Shown piece after piece: positions 16,585-25,873 of a DNA stretch of 64,000 nucleotides. Below the pieces are notes generated by a model. The model was not told the origin of the DNA and ran no database searches. It worked only from the letters and a program-made list of their open reading frames with translations. This DNA comes from Shewanella basaltis (GTDB lineage Bacteria > Pseudomonadota > Gammaproteobacteria > Enterobacterales > Shewanellaceae). The stretch covers positions 23,906-87,905 of the forward strand of contig NZ_JAKILA010000021.1 in the NCBI RefSeq assembly GCF_023283885.1, read 5' to 3'. Numbering within the stretch: the stretch's first letter is position 1; the number at the start of each line of letters is the position of its first letter. The position numbers were made by a program, and so were the translations under genes.

Positions 16585-18072
16585 TTATTGCATGTGTCGA
16601 TAGTATTTGTCTAGGGTCACTGCAACCCCCGTATTTTGGACTATTCGAGCATGGTGACGAGTAAGATACCTTGGGTCTGTGACACCACAAGAGTGAGCTA
16701 TCATGGTTAAATCATAATGAAGAAAATGATTATAATTTGCGACACGTGCTGATTTGTCTTTTGGGTCTAGTCCTTGTTGTAAACGAGTATTATGGGTAGT
16801 GATACCCGTTGGGCAGGTGTCTTTATTGCACTGTAGTGATTGAATGCAGCCTAAAGCAAACATATTGCCTCTTGCTGATGCAATAAAGTCAGCTCCCGTA
16901 GCTAACGCCCATGCGACATAAGATGGCATCACTAATTTACCGGTAGCAATAATTTTGATCCGTTGTTTTAAACCGCGTTCATTTAACAAATCGACTAATA
17001 GGGGCAAACTTTGTTTTAATGGTAATCCCACATTATCCATCAGTGCTTGAGGTGCAGCCCCTGTACCACCATCTGAGCTGTCTAAAGTAAAAAAGTCTGG
17101 TGCTGACTGGAGACCGCGACGTTCAATTTCGTCACATAAATCATTCACCCACGAAAGGTCACCTAACACCGCTTTGATCCCAGTTGGTTTGCCTGTGGTA
17201 TCACGTACCAGATTTATCATGTCGACAATATCGGCTACGCAGTTGAATTCAACATGGCCATTTGGACTAATAGAATCTTGCCCAACAGGTATCCCTCTAA
17301 TGGCGGCAATTTCTTCGGTCACTTTTATGGCAGGTAAAATACCACCTTTACCAGGTTTTGCGCCTTGGCTTATTTTAATTTCAAACATTTTTACTTCAGG
17401 GTGGGCTGCGATGTCGGTTAATTTTTGTGGGTCTAAATGCCCTTGTTCATTGCGTACCCCGTATTTTGCGGTACCGATTTGAAAGACTAAATCACAATGG
17501 CCTTTCAAATGGTACGGACTTAACCCTCCTTCACCAGTGTTTAACCAGCAGCCAGCAATAGCAGCACCGTGAGACAATGCTGTCACGGCGGGGCGGGATA
17601 AGGCGCCAAAACTCATTGCAGAAATATGGCAGATTTTGTCTGTGCTATATGGATGTTGGCAATCTGGCCCAACAGTTACAGTGACGGTTTTATGTTGGTC
17701 ATGATCGCTTATGGGAAAGGCTGAATTCATAAACATGACCGTACCGGGTTTGTCTAGGGCTTGGGTTGAGCCAAAGGCGATGGTGCGATCAACATTTTTG
17801 GCTGCGCGATAAACCCAACTGCGCTCAGCGCGATTGAATGGCAGTTCTTCACGATCATGTGAGAAGAAATACTGTCTAAAAAACTCGCCTTGTTTTTCGA
17901 ATAAATACCGAAAGCGGCCCACTACGGGGTAGTTATGCCTGATTGCCTGTTTAGTTTGTAATTTATCAGCAATATACATATAAACGACAGCAATAAGTAA
18001 CAGCCAAAATAACACTAAAAATAGTGCTGAAAAGATGTCAATTCCCCACATAAACCAATGTTGTTGTGCCAT
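16585..18072 (-). CDS. Membrane-anchored GltS-like FMN-binding flavoprotein
   Basis: A 495-residue protein. One N-terminal membrane helix (about 9-36) is followed by a domain like the FMN/synthase domain of glutamate synthase: SAMSFGALSRPAVTAL, GEGGLSPYH, ISQGAKPGKGG, and DSSDGGTGAAP. C-x5-C-x4-C in CIQSLQCNKDTCPTG corresponds to the 3Fe-4S ligands of GltS. It lacks the glutaminase and C-terminal domains, so it is not a complete glutamate synthase; the true reaction is unknown. AAAGGA precedes the ATG at 18072; an ATG 20 codons upstream is less likely. The stop is close to the element nest. Confidence 0.85.
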   Translation of the reverse strand: MAQQHWFMWGIDIFSALFLVLFWLLLIAVVYMYIADKLQTKQAIRHNYPVVGRFRYLFEKQGEFFRQYFFSHDREELPFNRAERSWVYRAAKNVDRTIAFGSTQALDKPGTVMFMNSAFPISDHDQHKTVTVTVGPDCQHPYSTDKICHISAMSFGALSRPAVTALSHGAAIAGCWLNTGEGGLSPYHLKGHCDLVFQIGTAKYGVRNEQGHLDPQKLTDIAAHPEVKMFEIKISQGAKPGKGGILPAIKVTEEIAAIRGIPVGQDSISPNGHVEFNCVADIVDMINLVRDTTGKPTGIKAVLGDLSWVNDLCDEIERRGLQSAPDFFTLDSSDGGTGAAPQALMDNVGLPLKQSLPLLVDLLNERGLKQRIKIIATGKLVMPSYVAWALATGADFIASARGNMFALGCIQSLQCNKDTCPTGITTHNTRLQQGLDPKDKSARVANYNHFLHYDLTMIAHSCGVTDPRYLTRHHARIVQNTGVAVTLDKYYRHMQ

Positions 18073-18264
18073 GCTAAGTCCTTTGGGAGAGTATATTTTT
18101 ATTAACATATTAGCAGAATTGTATTTGAGCAAGCTTAATTGTTGGTATGAATTTGCAGACGATACAAACTTATGTGATAAAAATGGAATATCGATTTAAT
18201 TGCTTCAGAAATCATATTTTTGGTCGATAATTAAGCTATCGGTCATTGTCAGTGAGTTTTCAGT

Positions 18265-18879
18265 ATGGATATCAAGTCAACCAATAGCACAAATATAAGT
18301 GCACAACGCGATACTACAACCTTAAATGACACATCAAAATCGGCACATCAAGCAACAAAAAGTGCTGTGGCAGAACCTAAAATGACCAATAGTCAGTTAA
18401 GTCGCCAGATGATGAATAACAGCATTTTGGCTGCGCAAGAAGAAGTGAGTATTGCCGCCGGTGATCAGTCTATGGCATTACTTTATCGAGCCGCAATCGA
18501 GGCGATTAACGAAGAGCTTGCACCAACCTTAGGTGAAAAGGTTGTGCAAAAAAATGCAGATGAAGGCATTGATTACTCACCAGAAGCAACAGCAGATCGT
18601 ATTGTGAGTTTTGCCACCAATTTTTTTTCAACTCATCAGCAGCAAAATCAATCTATGGATTTTGATGAGCAAGTCAGCAGCTTTATGCTTAAAATTGGCG
18701 ATGCCATTGACCAAGGCTTTAAAGAGGCCAGTGATATTTTGTCTGGATTAAAAGTCTTAGAAGGTGATATCGCGGCGGGCGTTGATCAAACCTATGAATT
18801 GATACAGCAAAAATTAGCTCAGTTTGCTCAAGATAAGCTCGACACCAATACGGCTAAAACAAAAGCATCAGAAGGGTAA
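18265..18879 (+). CDS. DUF5610 domain protein
   Basis: A 204-residue soluble protein. After a low-complexity Ser/Thr-rich N-terminus (about 1-45), residues about 50-190 show the DUF5610 pattern: NNSILAAQEEVSIAAGDQSM, INEELAPTLGEKVVQ, YSPEATADRIVSFATNFF and DQGFKEASDILSGLKVL. There is no signal peptide or membrane helix. Function of the domain is not established. A stand-alone gene followed after 115 bp by fpr. Confidence 0.75.
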   Translation: MDIKSTNSTNISAQRDTTTLNDTSKSAHQATKSAVAEPKMTNSQLSRQMMNNSILAAQEEVSIAAGDQSMALLYRAAIEAINEELAPTLGEKVVQKNADEGIDYSPEATADRIVSFATNFFSTHQQQNQSMDFDEQVSSFMLKIGDAIDQGFKEASDILSGLKVLEGDIAAGVDQTYELIQQKLAQFAQDKLDTNTAKTKASEG

Positions 18880-18994
18880 ACGTTTATGCGTTTATCATTG
18901 TACTTGCCTCAATAACAAAAACTTAGGCTGTTCATTAGACCAATATCTGTATAGATTGGTATTATTATTGATACCAATCTTAAGGATAATTGCC

Positions 18995-19744
18995 ATGTGG
19001 ATTAACGGTACCGTAATTAAACGCATAGACTGGAATGACAAATTATTTTCACTGCGCATTAAAGCCGATATTGCCCCTTTTATCGCAGGACAATTTATTA
19101 AACTCAGTCAAATGCGCAACGATAAGCGTGTCGCCCGAGCGTATTCTCTGGTTAATCCACCGGGAAGCGATTATGTTGAGGTGCTTGCTGTTGCTGTTGA
19201 AGATGGTCAGTTATCCCCCGATCTGCAAAGCCTAAACCCTGGCGATACAATAGAAATTACTCCTAAAGCCACAGGATTTATGACATTAGATGAAATCCCC
19301 CGTGGTGCATTACAGGGAAAACATATGTGGTTTTTGTCGACCGGGACGGCCGTTGGGCCATTTATTTCAATGTTGTCCACTAAAGAGCCTTGGGAGCGTT
19401 TTGAAAAAGTAGTGCTGGTCTATGGGGTTAGGTTAGCAGAAGACCTCGCTTACCTTGATACCATTGAGCAACTGCAACAAAAGCATCCGCACCAATTTAT
19501 CTTTATTCCAGTCGTGACTCGTGAAGCTTTCCCTAATGCTTTATCTTGCCGGATCCCAGATGGCTTGAGCAGTGGTTTGATTGAGCAAAAAGCAGGGTTA
19601 GTGATTAGTGCAGATGACTCACAAGTGATGATTTGTGGAAACCCTGGAATGATTAGTGATGCTCAAAATGCGCTAATAGATAAAGGTTTAACAAAAAACT
19701 TACGCCGGGCACCAGGTCAAATTACCGTAGAAAAGTATTGGTAG
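18995..19744 (+). CDS. fpr: Ferredoxin/flavodoxin-NADP+ reductase
   Basis: A 249-residue FAD enzyme of the bacterial Fpr type. It shows RAYSLVNPP (FAD binding), LSTGTAVGPFISML (NADP pyrophosphate loop), the VLVYGVR strand and MICGNPGMI, and ends VEKYW, the aromatic C-terminus typical of this family. It exchanges electrons between NADPH and flavodoxin or ferredoxin in the cytoplasm. The ATG at 18995 with AAGGAT upstream matches the family N-terminus MWINGTVIKR; the reading frame is open for 57 codons upstream but that part is not protein-like. Confidence 0.93.
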   Translation: MWINGTVIKRIDWNDKLFSLRIKADIAPFIAGQFIKLSQMRNDKRVARAYSLVNPPGSDYVEVLAVAVEDGQLSPDLQSLNPGDTIEITPKATGFMTLDEIPRGALQGKHMWFLSTGTAVGPFISMLSTKEPWERFEKVVLVYGVRLAEDLAYLDTIEQLQQKHPHQFIFIPVVTREAFPNALSCRIPDGLSSGLIEQKAGLVISADDSQVMICGNPGMISDAQNALIDKGLTKNLRRAPGQITVEKYW

Positions 19745-19861
19745 TTTGTTAATTCATCACCTCAAATGAATATCTGCGTTTTTACAAGGTGTTAACTTAA
19801 CCGACAAAAAAATCAAACAGGTCTTGCTCAATATGTGGCGTTTATTTATTATGTATGCAAT

Positions 19862-19876
19862 TGATAATTATTATCA
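19862..19876. promoter_or_regulatory. Fur box upstream of fbpA
   Basis: TGATAATTATTATCA is a perfect 7-1-7 inverted repeat matching the core Fur operator. It lies about 50 bp before the fbpA start, as expected for iron-repressed control of the iron transporter operon. Confidence 0.9.
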
Positions 19877-19923
19877 CTTATATTTTAAAGGGCTTAATTA
19901 AGCTTTATCACAGGAGAGTCATA

Positions 19924-20931
19924 ATGAAATTGCTCAATAACGCTGTATTGTTCGGGTTAGCCGGTATGGCTTTTTCAGTCACTGCCGCAGAACCATTGAC
20001 TGTTTATTCTTATCGCCAAGCATTTTTAATTGAGCCAATTTTAGAAAAGTTTACTGAGCAAACCGGTGTTGATGTTAATGTGGTTTTTGCAAAAGACGGT
20101 TTGGCTGAGCGAATTGCCCGTGAGGGGCGATTATCTCCTGCAGACGTGGTGTTAACCTCTGACTTTTCGCGTTTAATCGAGTTAGTTGAAAAAGATCTCG
20201 TTAGCACTGTGAGCAGCCCGGTTATTGAAGAAAATATTCCTGCGCAATATCGCTCACCACAAAATGATTGGTTTGCATTAACGATGCGCGTACGCAATGT
20301 GTACTCTTCAAAAGAGCGCACTGGTAAGATTGACATTAATTATCAAGATTTAGCCTCTGATAAATTCAAAGGTAAAATTTGCACTCGTAGTGGTAAGCAC
20401 CCTTATAATGTGGCTCTTGTTGCCTCGATGATTGCCCATGATGGTGAAGCTAAAACCAAAACATGGCTTGAAGGTGTCAAGGCAAACTTAGCTCGCAAAC
20501 CGCAGGGTAATGATCGTGATCAAGTGTTAGCCGTTAAAGAAGGCTTGTGTGATGTTGCTATTGGTAACAGCTACTATTTTGGTAACATGATGATGGACAA
20601 AAACCAAAAGAGCTGGGCTGAGGCTGTATACATTAATTTCCCTAATCAGCAAAACCGTGGTGCACACATCAACGTATCAGGTATGGCATTGGCAAAATAT
20701 GCACCTCAAAAAGACAATGCTGTGAAGTTAATGGAGTTTTTAACATCTAATGTCGCTCAAGGTATGTACGCTGAAGTGAACATGGAATATCCGGTTAAAG
20801 CGGATGTTGCACCGTCTAAGTTGGTGGCTTCTTGGGGTGATTTTAAAGCAGACTCATTGCCTATTTATAAACTGGCTGAGCATCATCAAGCCGCAGTTAA
20901 GTTACTTGATGAAGTTAAATTTGATCTGTAA
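19924..20931 (+). CDS. fbpA: Periplasmic Fe(III)-binding protein (FbpA/FutA family)
   Basis: A 335-residue solute-binding protein. The signal peptide ends near VTAAE. The mature part starts with PLTVYSYRQ, and GNSYYFGNM contains the tandem tyrosines that ligate ferric iron in FbpA-type proteins. It would capture Fe(III) in the periplasm and deliver it to FbpBC, encoded next. AGGAG stands just before the ATG at 19924; an earlier ATG 23 codons upstream overlaps the Fur box and is rejected. Iron is inferred from the tyrosine pair and Fur box. Confidence 0.93.
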   Translation: MKLLNNAVLFGLAGMAFSVTAAEPLTVYSYRQAFLIEPILEKFTEQTGVDVNVVFAKDGLAERIAREGRLSPADVVLTSDFSRLIELVEKDLVSTVSSPVIEENIPAQYRSPQNDWFALTMRVRNVYSSKERTGKIDINYQDLASDKFKGKICTRSGKHPYNVALVASMIAHDGEAKTKTWLEGVKANLARKPQGNDRDQVLAVKEGLCDVAIGNSYYFGNMMMDKNQKSWAEAVYINFPNQQNRGAHINVSGMALAKYAPQKDNAVKLMEFLTSNVAQGMYAEVNMEYPVKADVAPSKLVASWGDFKADSLPIYKLAEHHQAAVKLLDEVKFDL

Positions 20932-20953
20932 TTCATTACAGGCAATCACGTAT

Positions 20954-20983
20954 CGGCACATTATTAAATGTAATAATGTGCCG
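20954..20983 (+). other. Intra-operon hairpin between fbpA and fbpB
   Basis: A perfect 13-bp stem (CGGCACATTATTA and its complement) with a 4-base loop and no T-run. Such hairpins after a binding-protein gene often stabilise its 3' end and lower expression of the permease; that role here is inference. Confidence 0.75.
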
Positions 20984-21003
20984 TAATTAATTCGGTAGGC
21001 TTT

Positions 21004-22635
21004 ATGATTTTAGGGTTAACCAGAGGCTGGTCGCTTACTGGTTATGTGATTACAGCAATATTATTACTACCGCTATTGGCATTGATCGTACAGGCAGCAC
21101 TGCCAGACGAAGCGGTATTTGCCCATCTGTTTGATACCGTATTACCTACTTATATAGTTAATAGCTTGTTACTCATGTTACTGGTTGGCGGTGGTGCATT
21201 ACTTATCGCTTTACCTGCGGCGTGGTTTATTGCACGTTGTGAGTTTCCTGCAAGACGTTATTTTCAATGGTTGTTATTATTACCTTTAGCGATGCCTGCT
21301 TACATTGTGGCGTATGTTTATACCGACATGCTCGATTATGCTGGCCCTGTGCAACGCGCATTGAGAGCTTGGTTTGAGTGGCAAACCCCCTATGATTATT
21401 ATTTTCCTGCCATTCGCAGTATGGGAGGAGCCGCAATTGTGTTGTCGCTGGTGTTGTTCCCGTATATTTATTTGTTAGCTCGCACTGCATTTATGGAGCA
21501 ATCGTCAAATTTATTGCATGCCTCTAAAGTGATGGGATGCGGACCTTGGCGAAGTTTTTGGCGCTTATCTTTGCCCATGGCGCGCCCAGCGTTAGCCGTT
21601 GGTGTTGCCTTAGTTGCCATGGAAACCGCAGCCGACTTTGCCACGGTAAGTTATTTTGCCGTACCCACGTTAACAACTGCTGTTTACGATACCTGGCTTG
21701 GATATGGAAGTTTAACGGCTGCAGCTAAATTGTCTGCCATTATGTTACTCGTGGTTTTTAGTATGGTAGGAGTGGAGCGTTTTGCTAGGCGTAAGCAACA
21801 ACTCTTTCAAAAACAAGCAAGATTAGCTGAATCAGATAGATATAACTTAACCCCAGTTAAAGCTTGGGCTGCCTGGGGGTATTGTTTTAGCTTATTAACG
21901 TTCTCATTTGTATTACCTTTTGCAATATTGTGTGGTTATGCCTTTGATTATTTTGGTGAGAGTTGGGATGCTCGTTTTTGGCAATACAGTTTAAATAGCT
22001 TATATATTGCTGCGATAGTGAGTGTGGTGTGTGTGCTGTTGGCTGTTGTGTTAATGTTTTTAAGGCGGGTGAGCCCATATCCTAGTGATCATCTTGCTTC
22101 TCGGCTTAGCTGTACTGGCTATGCATTGCCAGGAACCGTATTGGCTATTGGTGTGCTGGTTCCGCTTACTTATATCGATTTTGCGGTTAATGATTTGATG
22201 CAATGGTTCGGCACTCAAGGGCCTGGGTTATTATTTACGGGCAGTATATTTACGCTCGTGTTTGCATTTTGTGTGCGTTTTGTGGCCATTGCGATAGGCA
22301 GTTTAGAAAACAGCTATAAGCGGCTCTCGCCCTCGCTTGATATGGCAAGTGTTACCTTAGGTCAATCACCGATGCAGTTATTAAAACGCGTGCATTTACC
22401 TTTATTGCACAAGGGCATGTTTGCTGGTGCATTGCTGGTTTTTATTGAAAGTATGAAAGAATTACCCGCAGCACTGTTATTGCGCCCAATCGGCTTTGAA
22501 AACTTGGCGACATATGTGTTTCAATTTGTCTCAGATGAAAAGCTGGAGCATGGCGCATTAGCGGCCATTGTGATTGTTATTGTAGGGTTAATCCCTTTGA
22601 TTTATTTGAATCGTTCTTTGGAGCAGTCACACTAA
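21004..22635 (+). CDS. fbpB: Ferric iron ABC transporter permease FbpB
   Basis: A 543-residue inner-membrane protein with about twelve helices in two homologous halves, each with a binding-protein-dependent permease loop (ASKVMGCGPWRSFWRLSLPMARPA in the first half, ASVTLGQSPMQLLKRVHLPL in the second; quoted in part, positions about 180 and 455). The double-length permease is typical of FbpB/SfuB. It works with FbpA and the ATPase FbpC, whose gene starts two bases after the stop. It lies 72 bp after fbpA with a hairpin between. Confidence 0.93.
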   Translation: MILGLTRGWSLTGYVITAILLLPLLALIVQAALPDEAVFAHLFDTVLPTYIVNSLLLMLLVGGGALLIALPAAWFIARCEFPARRYFQWLLLLPLAMPAYIVAYVYTDMLDYAGPVQRALRAWFEWQTPYDYYFPAIRSMGGAAIVLSLVLFPYIYLLARTAFMEQSSNLLHASKVMGCGPWRSFWRLSLPMARPALAVGVALVAMETAADFATVSYFAVPTLTTAVYDTWLGYGSLTAAAKLSAIMLLVVFSMVGVERFARRKQQLFQKQARLAESDRYNLTPVKAWAAWGYCFSLLTFSFVLPFAILCGYAFDYFGESWDARFWQYSLNSLYIAAIVSVVCVLLAVVLMFLRRVSPYPSDHLASRLSCTGYALPGTVLAIGVLVPLTYIDFAVNDLMQWFGTQGPGLLFTGSIFTLVFAFCVRFVAIAIGSLENSYKRLSPSLDMASVTLGQSPMQLLKRVHLPLLHKGMFAGALLVFIESMKELPAALLLRPIGFENLATYVFQFVSDEKLEHGALAAIVIVIVGLIPLIYLNRSLEQSH

Positions 22636-22637
22636 AT

Positions 22638-23672
22638 ATGTCTACCTTATCTATTTGTAATGTCAGCAGTGACTATCAAGGTCATGTCATTTTGCAGCAG
22701 TTAGATTTAACCTTAGAGCAAGGCGAAATTGTAGCATTGTTAGGTCCAAGCGGTTGTGGTAAAACCACATTACTCAAAGCCATTGCTGGTTTGCAGAGCA
22801 TCAGCCAGGGGAGTATCAAGATTAATGGTCAGGTGCTCAGTGGTGATGGGGTATTTATTACCAGTGAGCAGCGTGGTGTTGGAATGATTTTTCAAGATTA
22901 TGCACTGTTTCCGCATTTAACCGTTGCTGAAAATATTTTGTTTGGTGTTAAAGGGCTTGAACGCGCTGAACGCCAGGCCAGGCTCTCTGAAATGCTTGAA
23001 TTAGTTAAACTTGTTGGCTTGTCTGAGCGATATCCACATGAGCTTTCTGGCGGGCAACAGCAACGTGTTTCGATTGCTCGCGCCCTTGCGTATCAACCAG
23101 AACTGATGTTACTTGATGAGCCTTTTTCTAACATTGATGCGCAAGTACGCCATGAAATGATGTTAGAAATTCGTGCTATTTTAAAGCAACGTAATGTCAG
23201 TGCTGTTTTTGTGACACACAGTAAAGACGAAGCGTTCGTATTTGCCGATAAACTCGCTTTATTTGAGCGTGGACAAATCGTACAACATGGCACGGCAGAA
23301 ACCCTATATGCTAATCCTAACAGCCGCTATGTTGCAGATTTTCTTGGTACGACTAACTATTTGCCTGTAACCGTCATCACAGAACGGCAGCTTGAAAGCC
23401 CATTGGGGAGGTTAAGCAGCACCACCCCGTTAGCACATGCTGTGGGGGCAAATGGTCAGCTATTACTAAGACCACAACAGATTGCTTTGCAAGCAGATAC
23501 ACAGGGGCAAGCCCAGATTATCGATAGACGTTTTTTAGGCACAGTATGTCATTATAGGGTTAATCAAAACGGTGTCGATTTAGAGGTGAGCAGTCCTTTG
23601 ATGACGTTTGAGCCAGGACAACGCGTCAAGCTTAGTGTCACCGAGCACCCATTGGTGATTTTTATTGATTAA
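22638..23672 (+). CDS. fbpC: Ferric iron ABC transporter ATP-binding protein FbpC
   Basis: A 344-residue ATPase of the FbpC/PotA type. Walker A GPSGCGKTT near 37-45, signature LSGGQQQR near 136, Walker B LMLLDEPFSNID, and switch His in VFVTHSKDEA. The C-terminal ~110 residues form a TOBE-like domain. It powers Fe(III) import through FbpB. Last gene of the fbpABC operon; no clear terminator was seen before the peroxidase gene 207 bp on. Confidence 0.93.
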   Translation: MSTLSICNVSSDYQGHVILQQLDLTLEQGEIVALLGPSGCGKTTLLKAIAGLQSISQGSIKINGQVLSGDGVFITSEQRGVGMIFQDYALFPHLTVAENILFGVKGLERAERQARLSEMLELVKLVGLSERYPHELSGGQQQRVSIARALAYQPELMLLDEPFSNIDAQVRHEMMLEIRAILKQRNVSAVFVTHSKDEAFVFADKLALFERGQIVQHGTAETLYANPNSRYVADFLGTTNYLPVTVITERQLESPLGRLSSTTPLAHAVGANGQLLLRPQQIALQADTQGQAQIIDRRFLGTVCHYRVNQNGVDLEVSSPLMTFEPGQRVKLSVTEHPLVIFID

Positions 23673-23879
23673 CCGATGCGTATGCTTAAGCTTCGTGGTT
23701 TTTTACTCGTAGAATGGCACTTAAGAGGCAGTTATTGATTTAAATGTGAGTGTTCTTCAAGTAATTTGCGCATATTTAGACTAAAGTGATTTGGCTTAAT
23801 GGTATTAAATCTAATATCATCAATTTGTTAAGTTATAAACATTTGGGCCGACAAACAGTATTAAGGTGGATGAGTTTAT

Positions 23880-24818
23880 ATGGGTAGCCAAGTTATGCCT
23901 CGTGAACAGTTAGGAATTTGCGCAGAAGGGAACCTACACAGTGTGTACTTGATGTTTAATGCCATTGATGGCGTTGAAGCACAATTGCGCCCATCAATTG
24001 CCAATGTGGCGCAATACATTTACGAACTCACCGACCAGTATGCAGATAGTGCGTTTAATGGGTTTGTGGGCATAGGTGCTAACTTTTGGGATACTTTTTA
24101 TCCAGACTCTCGTCCGGCACTTTTAAAACCGTTTCCAGCGATGAATGAAGGTAATCGTGATGCACCCGCAATGGAGTATGATATTTTTGTGCATATTCGT
24201 TGTGACCGTTATGATATTTTGCATTTAGTGGCCAATGAAATTAACCAAATGTTTGAGGACTTGGTTGAGCTCGTGGATGAAGAACGCGGTTTTCGATTTA
24301 TGGACAACCGTGATTTAACCGGTTTTGTCGACGGAACAGAAAACCCTAAAGGACGTCATCGCCAACAGGTGGCCTTAGTGGGTAGTGAAGATCCTGAGTT
24401 TACCTCGGGCAGTTATGTGCATGTGCAAAAGTACAAGCACAATTTAAGTAAATGGCACCGTTTACCTCTTAAAAAACAAGAAGATATTTATGGCCGTACC
24501 AAGGTTGACGATATCGAGTATGAGTCTGAAGATAAACCGCTTACAAGCCACACTAAGCGAGTTAATTTAAAAGATGATCAAGGTAATTCACTTGAGATTT
24601 TACGCCAAAGCATGCCGTATGGTTCGGTAAAAGAGCAAGGGTTAGTGTTTATTTCTGCGTGCAGCACTCCTGAGCATTTTGAGAAAATGCTGCGCAGCAT
24701 GGTACATGGTGACGCACATGGCAATCATGACCATTTAATGCTGTTTACTAAAGCGTTAACGGGCTCGTCATTTTTTGTACCGTCGCTCGATTTTTTAACC
24801 CAATTTGATGATGCATAG
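23880..24818 (+). CDS. Dyp-type haem peroxidase
   Basis: A 312-residue protein of the dye-decolourising peroxidase family, very like Shewanella TyrA. It has the signature GFVDGTENP with the catalytic Asp, a later distal Arg region and the proximal His region (about residues 220-260; HTKRVNL). No signal peptide, so cytoplasmic or encapsulated. It uses H2O2 to oxidise dyes and unknown natural substrates. It lies next to the iron transporter operon but has no Fur box of its own that I can see. No encapsulin gene adjoins it. Confidence 0.92.
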   Translation: MGSQVMPREQLGICAEGNLHSVYLMFNAIDGVEAQLRPSIANVAQYIYELTDQYADSAFNGFVGIGANFWDTFYPDSRPALLKPFPAMNEGNRDAPAMEYDIFVHIRCDRYDILHLVANEINQMFEDLVELVDEERGFRFMDNRDLTGFVDGTENPKGRHRQQVALVGSEDPEFTSGSYVHVQKYKHNLSKWHRLPLKKQEDIYGRTKVDDIEYESEDKPLTSHTKRVNLKDDQGNSLEILRQSMPYGSVKEQGLVFISACSTPEHFEKMLRSMVHGDAHGNHDHLMLFTKALTGSSFFVPSLDFLTQFDDA

Positions 24819-24834
24819 TGCTCAATCATACAAT

Positions 24835-24864
24835 AAAAAAGCAATGCCATGGCATTGCTTTTTT
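24835..24864. terminator. Bidirectional terminator between Dyp peroxidase and argR
   Basis: A perfect 30-bp palindrome with AAAAAAGCAATGCCA as one arm. It gives a GC-containing stem with a T-run on both strands and serves the two convergent genes. Confidence 0.93.
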
Positions 24865-24883
24865 ATTCAGTCTAATTGCTTTT

Positions 24884-25354
24884 TTATTCGCTATAGTTAA
24901 ATAATGATTTAACTGTCTCTAATGTGTCATCAATGGTTTTGATGCTGGCAGGGCAGATAAAAATAGTATCATCTCCTGCAATAGTACCTAAAATCCCCTC
25001 AGGTTTACCGATTGAATCGAGTAAACGGGCAATAAGCTGGGCAGCACCTGGACTTGTTCTAACCACAATCATTGCTTGGTTGTGGTCAACATCGAGTACA
25101 AGATTTTTTAACGGACTTCCAGCGGTAGGGACCCCTAACTCTGCTGGTAGGCAGTACACCATCTCTTGTTTAGCATTGCGGGTGCGAACAGCCCCAAATT
25201 TGCTAAGCATGCGGGAGACTTTTGATTGGTTAATATTGCCGAATCCTTCGGTTTGAAGCGCATTAACAATCTCACTTTGGCTTCCAAAGCGCTCTTCTTT
25301 CAGAATCGCTTTAAAAGTTTTGACGAGCTCATCCTGATTTCTTGTCGCTGGCAT
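24884..25354 (-). CDS. argR: Arginine repressor ArgR
   Basis: A 156-residue protein matching E. coli ArgR in length and sequence. The N-terminal winged helix (about 1-75) contains [10 protein letters not shown] and [19 protein letters not shown]. The C-terminal oligomerisation and arginine-binding domain holds [15 protein letters not shown] and [10 protein letters not shown], with the paired aspartates that bind arginine. The hexamer represses arginine synthesis genes. A consensus ARG box at 25441 suggests autorepression. The usual divergent partner mdh is not present here. Confidence 0.96.
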   Translation of the reverse strand: MPATRNQDELVKTFKAILKEERFGSQSEIVNALQTEGFGNINQSKVSRMLSKFGAVRTRNAKQEMVYCLPAELGVPTAGSPLKNLVLDVDHNQAMIVVRTSPGAAQLIARLLDSIGKPEGILGTIAGDDTIFICPASIKTIDDTLETVKSLFNYSE

Positions 25355-25440
25355 AGTGATATTTCATCTTATAGTTGTTATTCAAAAAACCTGCACATTT
25401 TGAATATATCTGCGTTATAAGTCAAGAACGAATCATATTT

Positions 25441-25458
25441 TTTGAATAAAAATTCAAA
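25441..25458. promoter_or_regulatory. ARG box (ArgR operator)
   Basis: TTTGAATAAAAATTCAAA matches the ARG-box consensus WNTGAATWWWWATTCANW at every position. Weaker half-sites lie at about 25369-25386 and 25398-25415, nearer argR, so a multi-box operator is likely. Confidence 0.88.
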
Positions 25459-25651
25459 TTAAGAGTGGAATGTTATAATGACACTTTGCCCACAATATAC
25501 GCATGTTTCATACAATTGTGATGCTGACTTGTAGGTATTGTGCTCACTTGGCCCAGAAAGCGAATAATTAACCCTTATACTATTTGTTCTTTACATTAAG
25601 ATGGACAGTAGGGCATTTTTGATTTTATATAATTTTTTGATGGGTACGACT

Positions 25652-25870
25652 ATGTTAAAAATACTCAAAATGTTACATCTAATAGGCCTCATTATGTTGG
25701 CGGTGGGGGTGTATTTATACCTTAATACCACACTTGGGCAGCAGGTCAGTGGCATGTTGGTGATTGCATTACTGATTGGTATCGGTACGTTGATTATGTC
25801 GCCATTACCCGTTGCACTGGTTATAGAATGGGCTCGTAAGCAGCCTTCTTCAGATAATCTAAAGGAATAA
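25652..25870 (+). CDS. Small inner-membrane protein of unknown function
   Basis: A 72-residue protein with two hydrophobic helices (about 6-23 and 33-55; LHLIGLIMLAVGVYLYL and MLVIALLIGIGTLIM) and a charged C-terminus. The start is uncertain: in-frame ATGs at 25601 and 25640 give 89 or 76 residues, and none has a strong ribosome site. It is three bases before the acetyltransferase gene, so they are probably cotranscribed. Family not recognised. Confidence 0.6.
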   Translation: MLKILKMLHLIGLIMLAVGVYLYLNTTLGQQVSGMLVIALLIGIGTLIMSPLPVALVIEWARKQPSSDNLKE

Positions 25871-25873
25871 TCA

